A stretch of DNA of 64,000 nt from CAVPGP01 sp963718065 (GTDB lineage: Bacteria; Actinomycetota; Thermoleophilia; Gaiellales; Gaiellaceae): contig CAVQYE010000019.1 in the NCBI GenBank assembly GCA_963718065.1, positions 248,001-312,000 of the forward strand. The letters run 5' to 3'. Of the stretch, positions 7,775 to 17,168 are shown piece by piece. Under the pieces are notes generated by a model, which was given only the letters and a program-made list of their open reading frames with translations, made no database searches and was not told the origin of the DNA. How positions within the stretch are numbered: the first letter of the stretch is position 1; each line of letters starts with the position of its first letter. The position numbers and the translations under genes are program-made.

Positions 7775-8802
7775 GCCGCCGGCTCGCCATCGATCTCGCC
7801 GCCTTCGCGTGCCTGGTGGCCGTGATCGCGCTTCTCCCGCTCGTGCTCACCGACTTCCGCGAGTTCCAGTTCGCCTACGTCGGCGTCTACTTCATCGCGG
7901 CGCTCGGGCTGAACATCCTCACGGGCTATGCGGGCCAGATCTCGCTCGGCCAGGGCGGCTTCATGATGATCGGCGCGTACACGACCGCGATCCTGAGCGT
8001 GAAGCACGGCTGGAACGACCTGCTCACGATCCCGGTCGCCGGCATCGTCGCAGGTGTCGTCGGCTACCTCTTCGGCTTCCCGGCCCTGCGGCTGCGGGGT
8101 GCGTATCTCGCGCTCGCGACGTTCGCGATCCCCGTGGCGCTGATCTCGCTTGCGAAGCGCTTCCCGGACTTCACCGGCGGCGGCGGGGGCATGCCGCTGA
8201 CCCGCATTGTCGACGGGCACGAGGCGTATCTGATCACCTGGCCGATCGCGCTCGTTCTCTTCGCGGTCGCGTGGCTTCTGCTGCGCGGCAAGCTCGGGCG
8301 CGCGTTCCGGACCGTGCGCGAGTCCGAGATCGCCGCCGTCTCCTCAGGCATCAACCTGCCGGAGACGAAGACGCTTGCCTTCGGGATCTCGGCGTTCTAC
8401 GCCGGCATCGCCGGCTCGCTCTTTGCGATCGCGGTCGCGTTCGTGAACCCGGATACATTTCCGATCAGCCTCTCGATCCTCCTGCTCACCGGCGTCGTCG
8501 TCGGCGGGCTCGGTTCGCTCACGGGCGTCTTCGTGGGCGCACTCTTCATCCAGTACATCCCCATCTACTCACCCGACATCCTCGACAAGGTGCAGGGCCC
8601 GCTCGGCCTCGAGCTCGACTCGAAGGCCGCCGGCGCGCCGGCGGTCGTTTACGGCGTCCTCCTGCTCCTGACGCTCTACGCGCTCCCAACCGGGGTCGCG
8701 GGCCTTCTTGGCCGGATATTTCGCACTTTCCAGCGACGGATCTATAGTCGGGACAGCGCGGAAGTCCCCGGTCAGGTCATCTCGGCAAGGAGAGAAGCAT
8801 GA
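7771..8802 (+). CDS. livM: Branched-chain amino-acid-type ABC transporter, permease LivM
   Basis: 343 residues with about ten hydrophobic segments. NILTGYAGQISLGQGGFMMI near residue 50 is the LivM hallmark, followed by FPALRLRGAYLALATFA and the cytoplasmic loop GRAFRTVRESEIAA. It starts at the ATG overlapping the livH stop and is coupled to livK by another ATGA overlap at 8799-8802. Confidence 0.93.
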   Translation: MSRRLAIDLAAFACLVAVIALLPLVLTDFREFQFAYVGVYFIAALGLNILTGYAGQISLGQGGFMMIGAYTTAILSVKHGWNDLLTIPVAGIVAGVVGYLFGFPALRLRGAYLALATFAIPVALISLAKRFPDFTGGGGGMPLTRIVDGHEAYLITWPIALVLFAVAWLLLRGKLGRAFRTVRESEIAAVSSGINLPETKTLAFGISAFYAGIAGSLFAIAVAFVNPDTFPISLSILLLTGVVVGGLGSLTGVFVGALFIQYIPIYSPDILDKVQGPLGLELDSKAAGAPAVVYGVLLLLTLYALPTGVAGLLGRIFRTFQRRIYSRDSAEVPGQVISARREA

Positions 8803-10046
8803 GAAGAAGGTTGACCCTGCTCGCCGTGGTTGTGATCACGGCGGCAACCGCCAGCGTCGCCGCGCTGGCGAACTCGAACGTGGATCCCGGCATTTCCTCG
8901 AGCCTGATTACGCTCGGCGGCACATTCCCGCTCAGCGGCCCGGCTTCGTCGTATGCACCGATCCCGGTCGGGATGAAGGCGTACTTCTCGTACGTCAACG
9001 CCCGTCGCGCGGCGATCGACAAGAAGCGCGGCGTGCGTGGCCGGCAGATCAAGTGGATCTACTACGACGATGGCTACAACCCCGCCAACACGGTCCAACA
9101 GACACGGAAGCTCGTCGAGCAGGACAAGGTCTTCGCACTCTTCGGGGGCCTCGGGACCGAGCCGCAGCAAGCGGTGAGGAACTACCTGAACGACCAGAAG
9201 GTCCCGCAGATGTTCGTCTCGACGGGAGCGACCGAGTTCGGCACCCTCTACACGCAGTACCCGTACACGATGGGTTGGCAGCCGGACTACCAGGCCGAGG
9301 GCGCGATCTACGGCAAGTACATCGTCCAGAACCAGGGGACGAAGAAGATCGCCGTGATCCTCCAGAACGACTCATACGGCAACGACTATCTGAACGGCCT
9401 CAAGGCGGGTCTCGGGTCGAAGCAGTCGAACATCATCTCGACCCAGCGCTTCGAGGTCACGGCCCCGAGCGTCGGCCAGCAGGTTGCTGCGCTGAAGGCC
9501 TCGGGCGCCGACATCCTCTGCATCTTCGCCACGCCGGCGAAGACGATCCAGACGTACGCGACGATGAAGGCGCTCGCCTACAAGCCGGACAACATCTACG
9601 TGAACTCCGTCTCGGCGACCGACACGTTCATGAAGCTGGCGGTCGCGAACGCGGGCGCCGACTACGTGAACGGCTCCGTCAGCGTCACCTACGGCAAGGA
9701 TCCCGCGAGCCCCACGTGGGCGAACGACGCGTCGGTGAAGCTGTACAAGAAGATCATCGCCAAGTACGCGCCGTCCGCGAATGCGAACGACGCACTCGTC
9801 TATTACGGCGTCGCAAAGGCGTACGACACCGTGCAACTGCTCTACGCAGCCGGGAAGAACCCGACGCGCGTGTCGCTCCTCGCGGCTGCCAGGAACATGA
9901 ACTGGACGAACCCGTTCGAACTGCCGGGCGTCCAGGTCAAGACCAGCGCCAACGATCGTTTCCCGATCTCGCAGGTGAAGCTCCAGCGCTTCAACAACGG
10001 GCTCTGGAATCCGTTCGGCGCACTGATAAACGGGCGCGGGAAGTAG
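8799..10046 (+). CDS. livK: Branched-chain amino-acid-type ABC transporter, periplasmic-binding component
   Basis: A 415-residue Leu/Ile/Val-binding type protein (periplasmic binding fold 6). A signal peptide ends in SVAALA, and the mature part begins with LITLGGTFPLSGPAS, where LivK-type proteins contact ligand. RKLVEQDKVFALFGGLG and NDSYGNDYLNGLK are further family segments. RBS AAGGAGAG precedes the ATG. The ligand is not determinable: such receptors next to acyl-CoA catabolic genes often bind aromatic or fatty acids instead of amino acids. The operon ends with a strong hairpin. Confidence 0.88.
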   Translation: MRRRLTLLAVVVITAATASVAALANSNVDPGISSSLITLGGTFPLSGPASSYAPIPVGMKAYFSYVNARRAAIDKKRGVRGRQIKWIYYDDGYNPANTVQQTRKLVEQDKVFALFGGLGTEPQQAVRNYLNDQKVPQMFVSTGATEFGTLYTQYPYTMGWQPDYQAEGAIYGKYIVQNQGTKKIAVILQNDSYGNDYLNGLKAGLGSKQSNIISTQRFEVTAPSVGQQVAALKASGADILCIFATPAKTIQTYATMKALAYKPDNIYVNSVSATDTFMKLAVANAGADYVNGSVSVTYGKDPASPTWANDASVKLYKKIIAKYAPSANANDALVYYGVAKAYDTVQLLYAAGKNPTRVSLLAAARNMNWTNPFELPGVQVKTSANDRFPISQVKLQRFNNGLWNPFGALINGRGK

Positions 10047-10070
10047 TCCCCGCCTGAACCGATGTCCGTT

Positions 10071-10098
10071 GCGGGGCCGGCCTGAAAGCCGGCCCCGC
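10071..10098 (+). terminator. Perfect hairpin terminator after the liv operon
   Basis: GCGGGGCCGGC (10071-10081) and GCCGGCCCCGC (10088-10098) form a perfect 11-bp stem with loop CTGAAA. No T tract follows. The next gene starts only 21 bp downstream, with its AGGAG at 10111, so this may attenuate rather than fully stop transcription into the beta-oxidation genes. Confidence 0.8.
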
Positions 10099-10119
10099 GC
10101 GCTACTCGAGAGGAGAACG

Positions 10120-11052
10120 ATGCCGTCGCTTGCTGGAAAGGTTGCGATCGTCACCGGTGCGGGCCGCGGCATCGGCCGCGAGCACTCGCTGGCGCTCGCG
10201 CGTGCCGGGGCAAAGATCGTCGTCAACGACCTGGGTGGCTCGCTCGCCGGCGAGGGCGAGGACGTGACACCTGCACAGCAGGTCGTCGACGAGATCGAGG
10301 CGCTCGGCGGCGAAGCGGTCGCGAACGCCGAGAACGTCGCCGACTTCGAGGGCGCGAAGCGGCTCGTCGCGCAGGCCGTCGAGACGTTCGGGAAGCTCGA
10401 CATCCTCGTCAACAACGCAGGGATCCTGCGCGACCGGATGCTCGTGAACATGGAGGAGGCCGAGTGGGACGCCGTGATCGCCGTCCACCTCAAGGGCCAC
10501 TTCGCACCGACGCGCCACGCCGCGTCGCACTGGCGCGATCGCTCGAAGGCGGGCGAGGACGTGCGTGGGCGCGTGATCAACACGTCCAGCCCGTCGGGTG
10601 TCTTCGGCAACGTCGGCCAGGCGAACTACGGCGCGGCGAAGGCGGGCATCGCCGGCCTGACGATGATCGCCGCGCAGGAGCTCGGCCGCTACGGCGTGAC
10701 GGTGAACTGCCTCGCGCCGAATGCGCGCACCCGCATGACGGAGTCGGCGTTCGGAGACATGCCGGCGCCCGAAGGCTTCGATCCGCTCGACCCGGCGCAG
10801 AACTCGCCGATCGTCGTCGCTCTCTGCGCCGACGAGGCGCAGGGCATCACCGGCCAGGTGTTCCACATCTACGGCGGCGCGATCAACGCGCTCCGGCCGT
10901 GGGACGCGGGGGAGCTGTTCGTCAGCGACGATGGCTGGGAGCCCGACGCCTTGCTGGCCGAGCTCGTCGCGCGCTACCCGGAGGGCGTCGCGCCGGCGGG
11001 GATGATCGCCTCGATGCAGAAGGCCGGCGGGGCCTCGCAGCGGGCGTCGTGA
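10120..11052 (+). CDS. SDR dehydrogenase resembling the (3R)-hydroxyacyl-CoA dehydrogenase domain of MFE-2
   Basis: 310 residues beginning at the ATG preceded by AGGAGAACG. The cofactor motif TGAGRGIG is at residues 12-19, NNAG near 98 and YGAAK near 168. VNDLGGSLAGEGEDVTPA and DRMLVNMEEAEWD are characteristic of the peroxisomal MFE-2 / 17-beta-HSD4 dehydrogenase domain. Together with the downstream R-specific hydratase, this supports a beta-oxidation route through R-hydroxyacyl-CoA. The stop overlaps the next start (GTGA). Confidence 0.85.
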   Translation: MPSLAGKVAIVTGAGRGIGREHSLALARAGAKIVVNDLGGSLAGEGEDVTPAQQVVDEIEALGGEAVANAENVADFEGAKRLVAQAVETFGKLDILVNNAGILRDRMLVNMEEAEWDAVIAVHLKGHFAPTRHAASHWRDRSKAGEDVRGRVINTSSPSGVFGNVGQANYGAAKAGIAGLTMIAAQELGRYGVTVNCLAPNARTRMTESAFGDMPAPEGFDPLDPAQNSPIVVALCADEAQGITGQVFHIYGGAINALRPWDAGELFVSDDGWEPDALLAELVARYPEGVAPAGMIASMQKAGGASQRAS

Positions 11053-12554
11053 CCGGGAGCTCGACCCGGAACCTGGCGCGGCTCGCCGAGGACACGTTCG
11101 CGCGCCGCGGCGACTACGACGCGCTCTGGTTCGAGGGCGCGTGGCACCGTTCCGGCGAGCTGCGCGACCGCGCGGCGCGGGTCGGGTCCGGGCTCGCGGA
11201 GGCGGGCGTCGGCCCAGGCGACCGCGTCGTCGTGATGATGGAGAACTCGCCCGATGTCGGTGTCGCCTACCACGGCATCTGGCGGGCGGGCGCCGCTGCG
11301 ACGCCGGTCATCTTCCTGCTGACGGCCGGAGGATCTGCGGCACGTCGTCGCGGACGCCGAGCCCGCGGCGGCGCTGACGTCGGCCGCGTTCCGCGACACC
11401 GTCGAGGCGGCCTGCGAGGGAACCGCGGTGCGGATCTTCACGGTCGAGGAGCTGGCGGACGCCGAGCCCGGCTCGATCGTGGGGCGTGCGGACGACGACC
11501 TCGCCGCGCTCGTCTACACGGGCGGCACGACCGGCCGCGTCGAAGGGCGTCATGCTGAGCCACGCGAACCTCTGGGAGGCCGGGCGCCGACGGCCAGGAG
11601 GCGAGCAACCGGCCGGGGATCGTCCGGACGCTCGGCTGCCTGCCGCTCGCGCACGTCTACGGGCTGCTCGTGCCTCGCCGCCGGCCTGCACGACCCGGAG
11701 CCCCAGCAGGCGGTGCTGATGCGCTGGTTCGACCCCGAGGGCTGGCTGTCGCTGGCGCAGGAGCACCGCAGCCAGATCGCGGCCGTCGTGCCCGTCGATG
11801 ATCCAGATGCTGCTCCGTGCAGCCGCTCGAGGACTACGACCTCTCCGAGCTGCGCTATCTGATCTCGGGTGCGGCGCCGCTCCCTGCCGAGGCGCACGCC
11901 GAGCTCGAACGCCGGCTGCCGGCGCTCGAGATCCGCGAGGGCTACGGGCTCACCGAGTCGTCCGGCCTCGCAACGTCGAACCCGCCGGGCGAGACTCGTC
12001 CCGGCACGGTCGGCATGGCAGCGCCCGGCGCCGAGATCCGCGTCGTGGACGCGGACGGCGACGACGTCCCGCTGGGAGACCCGGGCGAGGTCGTCGTCCG
12101 CTCGGAGACCGTGATGGCCGGCTACTGGAACGCGCCGGAGCTGACCGCGGAGACGATTCGCGACGGCTGGCTCTACACGGGCGACATCGGCCGCCTGGAC
12201 GCGGACGGCTATCTGACGATCGTCGACCGCAAGAAGGATCTGATCATCCGCGGCGGCTTCAACGTCTATCCGCGCGACGTCGAGGACGCGCTGCTCGAGC
12301 ACCCGGCGATCGCGGGCGTCTCCGTCGTCGGCCGCGCCGACGTCGACCACGGCGAGGAGGTCGTCGCCTTCGTCACGCTCGCCGCAGAGGCCACCCCGGA
12401 GGAGCTCGTCCGCTTCGGCAAAGAGCGCCTGGGCGGCTACAAGTACCCGCGAGAGATCCACATCCTCCCCGCGCTGCCGCTGACGCCGATCGGCAAGATC
12501 GACCGGAAGGTGCTGCGCCAGCTGTTGAACGTTCCCGAAGGAGCCGAAAGATGA
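11049..12554 (+). CDS. Acyl-CoA synthetase / AMP-dependent ligase (six frame breaks)
   Basis: An adenylate-forming enzyme activating a carboxylic acid to its CoA thioester. Visible motifs are VYTGGTTGR (A3), REGYGLTESSG (A5), GWLYTGDIGRLDADGY (A7), VDRKKDLIIRGGFNVYP (A8) and PLTPIGKIDRK with the catalytic lysine (A10). The N-terminal 430 nt, several middle segments and the C-terminal 740 nt lie in alternating frames. Six single-base insertions near 11329, 11541, 11592, 11672, 11800 and 11818 explain every break. Removing six bases gives exactly 499 residues, the family length. It starts with GTG coupled to the SDR and ends coupled to the MaoC gene. Confidence 0.85.
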
Positions 12555-13016
12555 CGACGACGATGACCTTGGACGAGCTCGAGACGTCCGGCGAGCGCGA
12601 GCTCGGCACGAGCTCGTGGCACGAGATTCCGCAGGAGAAGATCAACCTCTTCGCGGAGGCGACCGACGACCACCAGTGGATCCATGTCGACCCCGAGATG
12701 GCGGCGCAGGGGCCGTTCGGCGGCACGGTCGCGCACGGCTATCTGACGCTGTCGCTGCTGCCGGTGCTGCTGCAGCGAGGTGATCTCCGTCAGCGACGCG
12801 GTGATGGGCGTCAACTACGGCACGGAGAAGGTCCGCTTCACGGCGCCCGTCCCGTCCGGCTCCCGGGTTCGCCTGCACGCAAAGCTGCTTCGCGCGGAGC
12901 GCAAGGGGCCCGGCGTCGTCTACTTCATCGGCGTCCAGATCGAGATCGAGAACCAGGAGAAGCCGGCGCTCGTCGGCGAGGTCGTCTATCTCGCGGCCGG
13001 AGCCCCGGATGCCTGA
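12551..13016 (+). CDS. MaoC-like (R)-specific enoyl-CoA hydratase (one frame break)
   Basis: A 154-residue hotdog hydratase. The hydratase-2 motif ATDDHQWIHVDPE (catalytic Asp and His) and GPFGGTVAHGYLTLSLL are clear. One extra C near 12778 shifts the frame between LLPVLLQ and EVISVSDAVMGVNYG; removing it restores a full protein ending LAAGAPDA. It hydrates trans-2-enoyl-CoA to R-3-hydroxyacyl-CoA, the substrate expected for the MFE-2-like dehydrogenase two genes upstream. It overlaps the thiolase by 8 bp. Confidence 0.86.
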
Positions 13017-14157
13017 GGCAGTGATCGTCGCCACGTCGCGGACGCCGATCGGGCGCGCCGCGAAAGGCTCGCTCGTCGAGGCGCGGCCCGACGACCTGAT
13101 CGCCTTTGCGATCCGTGCCGCCGTCGACAAGGTTCCGGAGCTGCCGGAAGAGGAGATCGTCGACGTGATGATCGGCTGCGGCTTCCCCGAGGCGAAGCAG
13201 GGGATGAACCTCGGCCGCCGTGCCGCCTTGCTCGCGCGGCTTCCGGAGACGGTTCCCGGCACGACGGTCAACCGGTTCTGCGCCTCGAGCTTGCAGACGA
13301 TCCGGATGGCGTTCCACGCGATCAAGGCCGGCGAGGGAGACGCGTTCGTCGCCGGCGGCGTCGAGTCGATCAGCCAGGTGAACGGCTACCCCAAGACGGA
13401 CGACGAGCTCCACGCTGCGCTCTTCGGCGACGACGCGCCGATCGCGAACGTGTACATCCCGATGGGTCTGACGGCCGAGAACGTCGCCGAGCGCTGGGAC
13501 GTCTCGCGCGAGGACATGGACCGCTTCGCGCAGCGCTCGCAGGAGCGCGCGGTCGCCGCGCAGGAGAGCGGCTTCTTCGACCGCGAGGTGACGCCGTACG
13601 AGGGTGTCGCGCGCGACGACGGACCGCGTCCGTCCTCGACCTACGAGAAGCTCGCCGCACTCGAGCCGGCGTTCAAGCCGGGCGGCAAGGTGACCGCCGG
13701 GAACGCGTGCCCGCTGAACGACGGCGCGGCTGCGGTCGTCGTCATGTCGGAGAGCCGGGCGGCCGAGCTCGGCATCAAGCCGCGGGCGCGGATCATCGCC
13801 TCTGCCGTGTCGGGCATCGAGCCGGAGATCATGGGCGTCGGCCCGATCGAGGCGATCCGCCGGGTGTTGAAGCAGGCCGGCATGTCGATCGAGGACGTCG
13901 ACGTGATGGAGCTGAACGAGGCGTTCGCGGCGCAGGTGCTGCCCGTCTGCCGCGAGGTCGGGATCGACCCGTTCGGCGAGAAGGTGAACCCGCACGGCGG
14001 CGCGATCGCCCTCGGCCATCCGTACGGCATGACAGGCGCCCGGATCATGAACACGCTTCTGAACGACCTCGACGAGCTCGACGCGACGATCGGCCTCGAA
14101 ACGATGTGCGTAGGCGGCGGCCAAGGCATGGCGATGCTCGTGGAACGCCTCAACTGA
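13009..14157 (+). CDS. Acetyl-CoA C-acyltransferase (thiolase)
   Basis: 382 residues. Nucleophile Cys91 is in NRFCASSLQT, His337 in GHPYGMTGAR, and the second cysteine is Cys367 in CVGGGQG. NEAFAAQVLPVC is the usual thiolase segment. It cleaves 3-ketoacyl-CoA as the last beta-oxidation step. It is the final gene of the ligase-hydratase-thiolase operon and ends convergently with the SDR at 14391. Confidence 0.94.
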   Translation: MPEAVIVATSRTPIGRAAKGSLVEARPDDLIAFAIRAAVDKVPELPEEEIVDVMIGCGFPEAKQGMNLGRRAALLARLPETVPGTTVNRFCASSLQTIRMAFHAIKAGEGDAFVAGGVESISQVNGYPKTDDELHAALFGDDAPIANVYIPMGLTAENVAERWDVSREDMDRFAQRSQERAVAAQESGFFDREVTPYEGVARDDGPRPSSTYEKLAALEPAFKPGGKVTAGNACPLNDGAAAVVVMSESRAAELGIKPRARIIASAVSGIEPEIMGVGPIEAIRRVLKQAGMSIEDVDVMELNEAFAAQVLPVCREVGIDPFGEKVNPHGGAIALGHPYGMTGARIMNTLLNDLDELDATIGLETMCVGGGQGMAMLVERLN

Positions 14158-14214
14158 CCGCGGCGACACGCCGGGCCAGCGCCCGCCAGCGTTTACGCAC
14201 AGGACAACGCAAAG

Positions 14215-14302
14215 TGGTCAGACCAACTGTTACGGAAGTGCCACACACTGTCCACAGTTCGCACAACCATGCGCTGCGGGGCGACTTTCTGTGGTCAGAC
14301 CA
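14215..14302. promoter_or_regulatory. Duplicated FadR-like palindromes between convergent genes
   Basis: The 11-bp palindrome TGGTCAGACCA occurs twice, at 14215-14225 and 14292-14302, each followed by partly repeated sequence (GTGCCACA and TCCACAGTT). GntR/FadR-type regulators recognise TGGTCNGACCA. Both neighbours end here (thiolase on plus, SDR on minus), so the sites are not in an obvious promoter. The 233-bp gap 14158-14390 has no gene I can support. Confidence 0.5.
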
Positions 14303-14390
14303 AGTGCCACAGAAGTGAAATGTTTCATCCACAGTTGGAACGAAAGTCGCCTCGTCCGCCGCTGTGCTCTGCAGGCCACGAGACGCTGCG

Positions 14391-15104
14391 TTAGGCGCTG
14401 CGGCTGATCTCTGCGAGGTCCGGGGGCGCCTGGCCCTCGTGACCCTCGACCCGCGGGCCGGGGACGTTCGGGAAGCGGAACTTGACCGGCTCGCGGCCGG
14501 GCTGCACCGCCCACACCTGGCCCGTCTCCTCGCTGCGCGCGGCAGCAAGCACCGCACGGGCGACGTCGTCGGCCTGGAGAAGCGGGAACCCGGCCTCCTC
14601 GAGCACCGCCTTCCCCGCGCCGAGGATCGGCGTATCGGCAAACCCGGGCGCAACCGCATTGCAGCGGATGCCCCGCTCCTGAAGCTGGGGCGCGACGCTC
14701 CGGACGAAGCCGACGACCGCGTGCTTCGTCAGGGAGTAGATCGAGTCCTGGGGCGTCGCGACCAGCCCGGCGAGTGACGCTGTGGCGACGATCGCGCTCC
14801 CCGGCTCCATGACCTGCGCCATACGCCGCGTTCCAAGCACGACGCCGTCGACGTTGGCGCCCATGATCCGCCGGTACTGCTCGACGGTCAGCGCAGCGAT
14901 GTCCGGCTCGCCGGTCGTGACCCCCGCGTTCAGGAACGCGAACTCCGCCGGAGCGACGTCGTCCCAGGCCGCCGCATCGCCGACGTCGAACCCGTTCGCC
15001 AGGTCGAGCGACCGCACCTCGCAGCCGTCGGCCTCGAGGAGCGCGACGACGGCGGCGCCGATGCCCGACGCGCCACCCGTGACGACCGCTGTCCTCGGAA
15101 ACAT
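14391..15104 (-). CDS. Short-chain dehydrogenase/reductase
   Basis: A classical SDR of 237 residues from the ATG at 15104; an ATG six codons upstream is also possible. TGGASGIG is at residues 9-16, NAG near 60 and the active-site pair in SIYSLTKHA near 123-127, followed by NAVAPGFADTPI. Substrate unknown. It lies divergently to the F420-type oxidoreductase gene at 15164 and may share that short promoter region. Confidence 0.85.
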   Translation of the reverse strand: MFPRTAVVTGGASGIGAAVVALLEADGCEVRSLDLANGFDVGDAAAWDDVAPAEFAFLNAGVTTGEPDIAALTVEQYRRIMGANVDGVVLGTRRMAQVMEPGSAIVATASLAGLVATPQDSIYSLTKHAVVGFVRSVAPQLQERGIRCNAVAPGFADTPILGAGKAVLEEAGFPLLQADDVARAVLAAARSEETGQVWAVQPGREPVKFRFPNVPGPRVEGHEGQAPPDLAEISRSA

Positions 15105-15163
15105 CCGCGCAGTCTGTCGCATCGCTGGCCGAGCCGGTAGGGTCGCGCGACGATGGGGCGCGG

Positions 15164-16084
15164 ATGAAGCTCGGGCTGACGATCCCGTTCAGCGGCCTCT
15201 CGCTCCGCGAGCTGGGGCCGCTCACCCGTCGCGCCGAGGAGCTCGGCTACGAGAGCCTCTGGTCGGCCGAGGCGACCGAGCTCGACGGCTTCACACCGCT
15301 CGTGATCGCCGCCCAGAACACCGAGCGCGTGCGCCTCGTCACCGGCATCGTCAGCGTCTACACGCGCGGGCGCGTCATCCTCGCGCAGACCGCCGCGGCG
15401 CTGCAGGACGCGAGCGGCGGCCGCTTCACGCTCGGCCTCGGCGCCTCGTCGAACGTGATCGTCGAGCAGTGGAACGGCATCCCGTTCGCGCGGCCACTCG
15501 CGAAGGTCCGGGAGACGGTCGACTGGCTGCGACCGGTCCTCGCCGGCGAGCGCGGCGAAGGCGGCTTCAAGCTCACGTCGCCGCCCGAGACGCCCGTTCC
15601 GATCGTGCTCGCGGCGCTCCGCGACAAGATGCTGCACCTCGCGGCCGAGCGCGGCGACGGCGCCTTCACGAACTTCCTGCCGCTCTCCGGCACGAAGCAG
15701 GTCGTCGAGGCGTACGGCTCGGACAACGAGCTCGCTTGCCGCTTCTTCAGCGTTCCCGGCCCCGAGGAGGACGGACTGCCGATCGCGACCCGGATCTTCG
15801 CGGCCTACGCGACAGTGCCCGTCTACACCGAGTACCTGCGCTGGCTCGGCTGGGGCGAGCAGCTCGCGCCGATGGTCGAGGCGTGGCACGGCGGCGACCG
15901 CGCGCAGGCGCTCGAGCTGGCACCGGCGGAGCTCGTGCGCGAGATCTTCCTGCTCGGGCCCGTTGAGGCACAGAAGGAAAGACTGGCCGAGTTCGCGGCA
16001 GCCGGCATCGGCACCGCGGTGCTGGCGCTCGGGGTGCCGGCGCCGATGGTCGCCGACGCCGTCGAAGCCTTCGCCCCCAGATGA
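15164..16084 (+). CDS. LLM-class (luciferase-like) F420-dependent oxidoreductase
   Basis: 306 residues with the TIM-barrel features of the LLM superfamily: N-terminal MKLGLTIPFSG, LGYESLWSAEA near residue 28, VTGIVSVYTRGRVILAQ and GGRFTLGLGASS. These match F420-dependent Mer/MSMEG-type enzymes more than FMN luciferases, but the cofactor is an inference. It overlaps the next gene by ATGA, which suggests a common substrate or pathway. Confidence 0.82.
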   Translation: MKLGLTIPFSGLSLRELGPLTRRAEELGYESLWSAEATELDGFTPLVIAAQNTERVRLVTGIVSVYTRGRVILAQTAAALQDASGGRFTLGLGASSNVIVEQWNGIPFARPLAKVRETVDWLRPVLAGERGEGGFKLTSPPETPVPIVLAALRDKMLHLAAERGDGAFTNFLPLSGTKQVVEAYGSDNELACRFFSVPGPEEDGLPIATRIFAAYATVPVYTEYLRWLGWGEQLAPMVEAWHGGDRAQALELAPAELVREIFLLGPVEAQKERLAEFAAAGIGTAVLALGVPAPMVADAVEAFAPR

Positions 16085-17163
16085 GCGACGTCGTCGCGAC
16101 GGCAGCCGAGGCGGCCGGCGACAAGCCACCGCTCCTGATCCTCGACCGGATCGAGGCCTTCCTCGATGAGCATGGGCTTGGAGCCGGGCCGGTCCGCGCG
16201 AGCCGGATCGGCGAGGGCGGCGGCTCGAACTTCACGTTCCTGCTCGAACGGGACGACGGCAAGAACGGGGGCAAGAACAGGGGCCGCTGGGTGTTGCGCC
16301 GTCCGCCCCGCCCGCCGCTGCCGCCGTCGGCGCACGACGTCGTGCGGGAGTCGCGCCTCCAGCTCGCGCTCGGCGAGGCGGGCTTCGAGCGGCTGCCGAC
16401 GATCGCTGCCGTCTGCGAGGACGAGAGCCTGCTCGGCGTCCCGTTCTACGTCATGGACTTCCTCGAGGGCGACGTGATCAACGAGTCGCTGCCCGCGGGC
16501 GTCGACACCACCGCACGCCGTCGACTGGGACTCGACCTCGTCGACGCGCTCGTCGAGATCCATGCCGCCGACGTGACCACGCCTGCGCTTGCGACCTTCG
16601 TTCGCCCTGGCAGCTACAACGAGCGCCAGGTTCGGCGGTTCACGCAACTCTGGGAGCTGAACCAGACCCGCGAGGTCCCGAACATGAACGAGGTCGGCGA
16701 GTGGCTCGCCGGCCACCAACCGGAGCACGCTGCCGAGACAGTCGTCCACGGCGACTACCGGCTCGGCAACATGATGGTCAGGGACGGACGGATCACCGCG
16801 GTGCTCGACTGGGAGATGGGCGCGATCGGCGATCCGCGCGCCGACGTCGGCTACCTCCTCGCGACGTACTCCGAGCCGGGCGGCCCGCCGAACGCACTCG
16901 GCACGTCGCCGGTGACGGCGCAGGAGGGCTTCCCGTCGAAGGCGGAGCTCGTCGACCGCTATGCGAAGCAGTCGGGCCGGGAGCTCGGCCCGCTCGCCTG
17001 GTTCGAGGCGCTCGCGCTCTGGAAGGCGGCGGTCTTCTGCGAGGCGATCTACGGACGCTACGTCCGCGGCGAACTGGCGGCCGAGGACTCACGGGCGGCG
17101 CGCTTCGAGCTCGGCGTGCCGTACCTCGCGCAGACGGCGGCCGACGTGATCGCGCGCGGCTGA
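16081..17163 (+). CDS. Aminoglycoside-phosphotransferase-fold protein (ACAD11/FadE36-like)
   Basis: 360 residues. The kinase-like active site is VVHGDYRLGNMMV followed by ITAVLDWEMGAIGDPRADVGYLL, the Brenner and metal-binding motifs of the APH/choline kinase fold. This subgroup is closer to the phosphotransferase domain of ACAD11, which phosphorylates 4-hydroxyacyl-CoA, than to antibiotic resistance enzymes. Its place among acyl-CoA genes favours that reading. It ends before the inverted-repeat element at 17169. Confidence 0.8.
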   Translation: MSDVVATAAEAAGDKPPLLILDRIEAFLDEHGLGAGPVRASRIGEGGGSNFTFLLERDDGKNGGKNRGRWVLRRPPRPPLPPSAHDVVRESRLQLALGEAGFERLPTIAAVCEDESLLGVPFYVMDFLEGDVINESLPAGVDTTARRRLGLDLVDALVEIHAADVTTPALATFVRPGSYNERQVRRFTQLWELNQTREVPNMNEVGEWLAGHQPEHAAETVVHGDYRLGNMMVRDGRITAVLDWEMGAIGDPRADVGYLLATYSEPGGPPNALGTSPVTAQEGFPSKAELVDRYAKQSGRELGPLAWFEALALWKAAVFCEAIYGRYVRGELAAEDSRAARFELGVPYLAQTAADVIARG

Positions 17164-17168
17164 CCCCC

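Noticed and set aside
11049..12554. Pseudogenised acyl-CoA ligase or programmed frameshifting
   Set aside because: All motifs are intact and six +1 corrections restore the exact family length; contexts share no slippery sequence. A sequence error is simpler.
16081..17163. Aminoglycoside resistance gene
   Set aside because: The kinase fold is present but the sequence and context match ACAD11-type acyl-CoA-associated proteins rather than antibiotic phosphotransferases.
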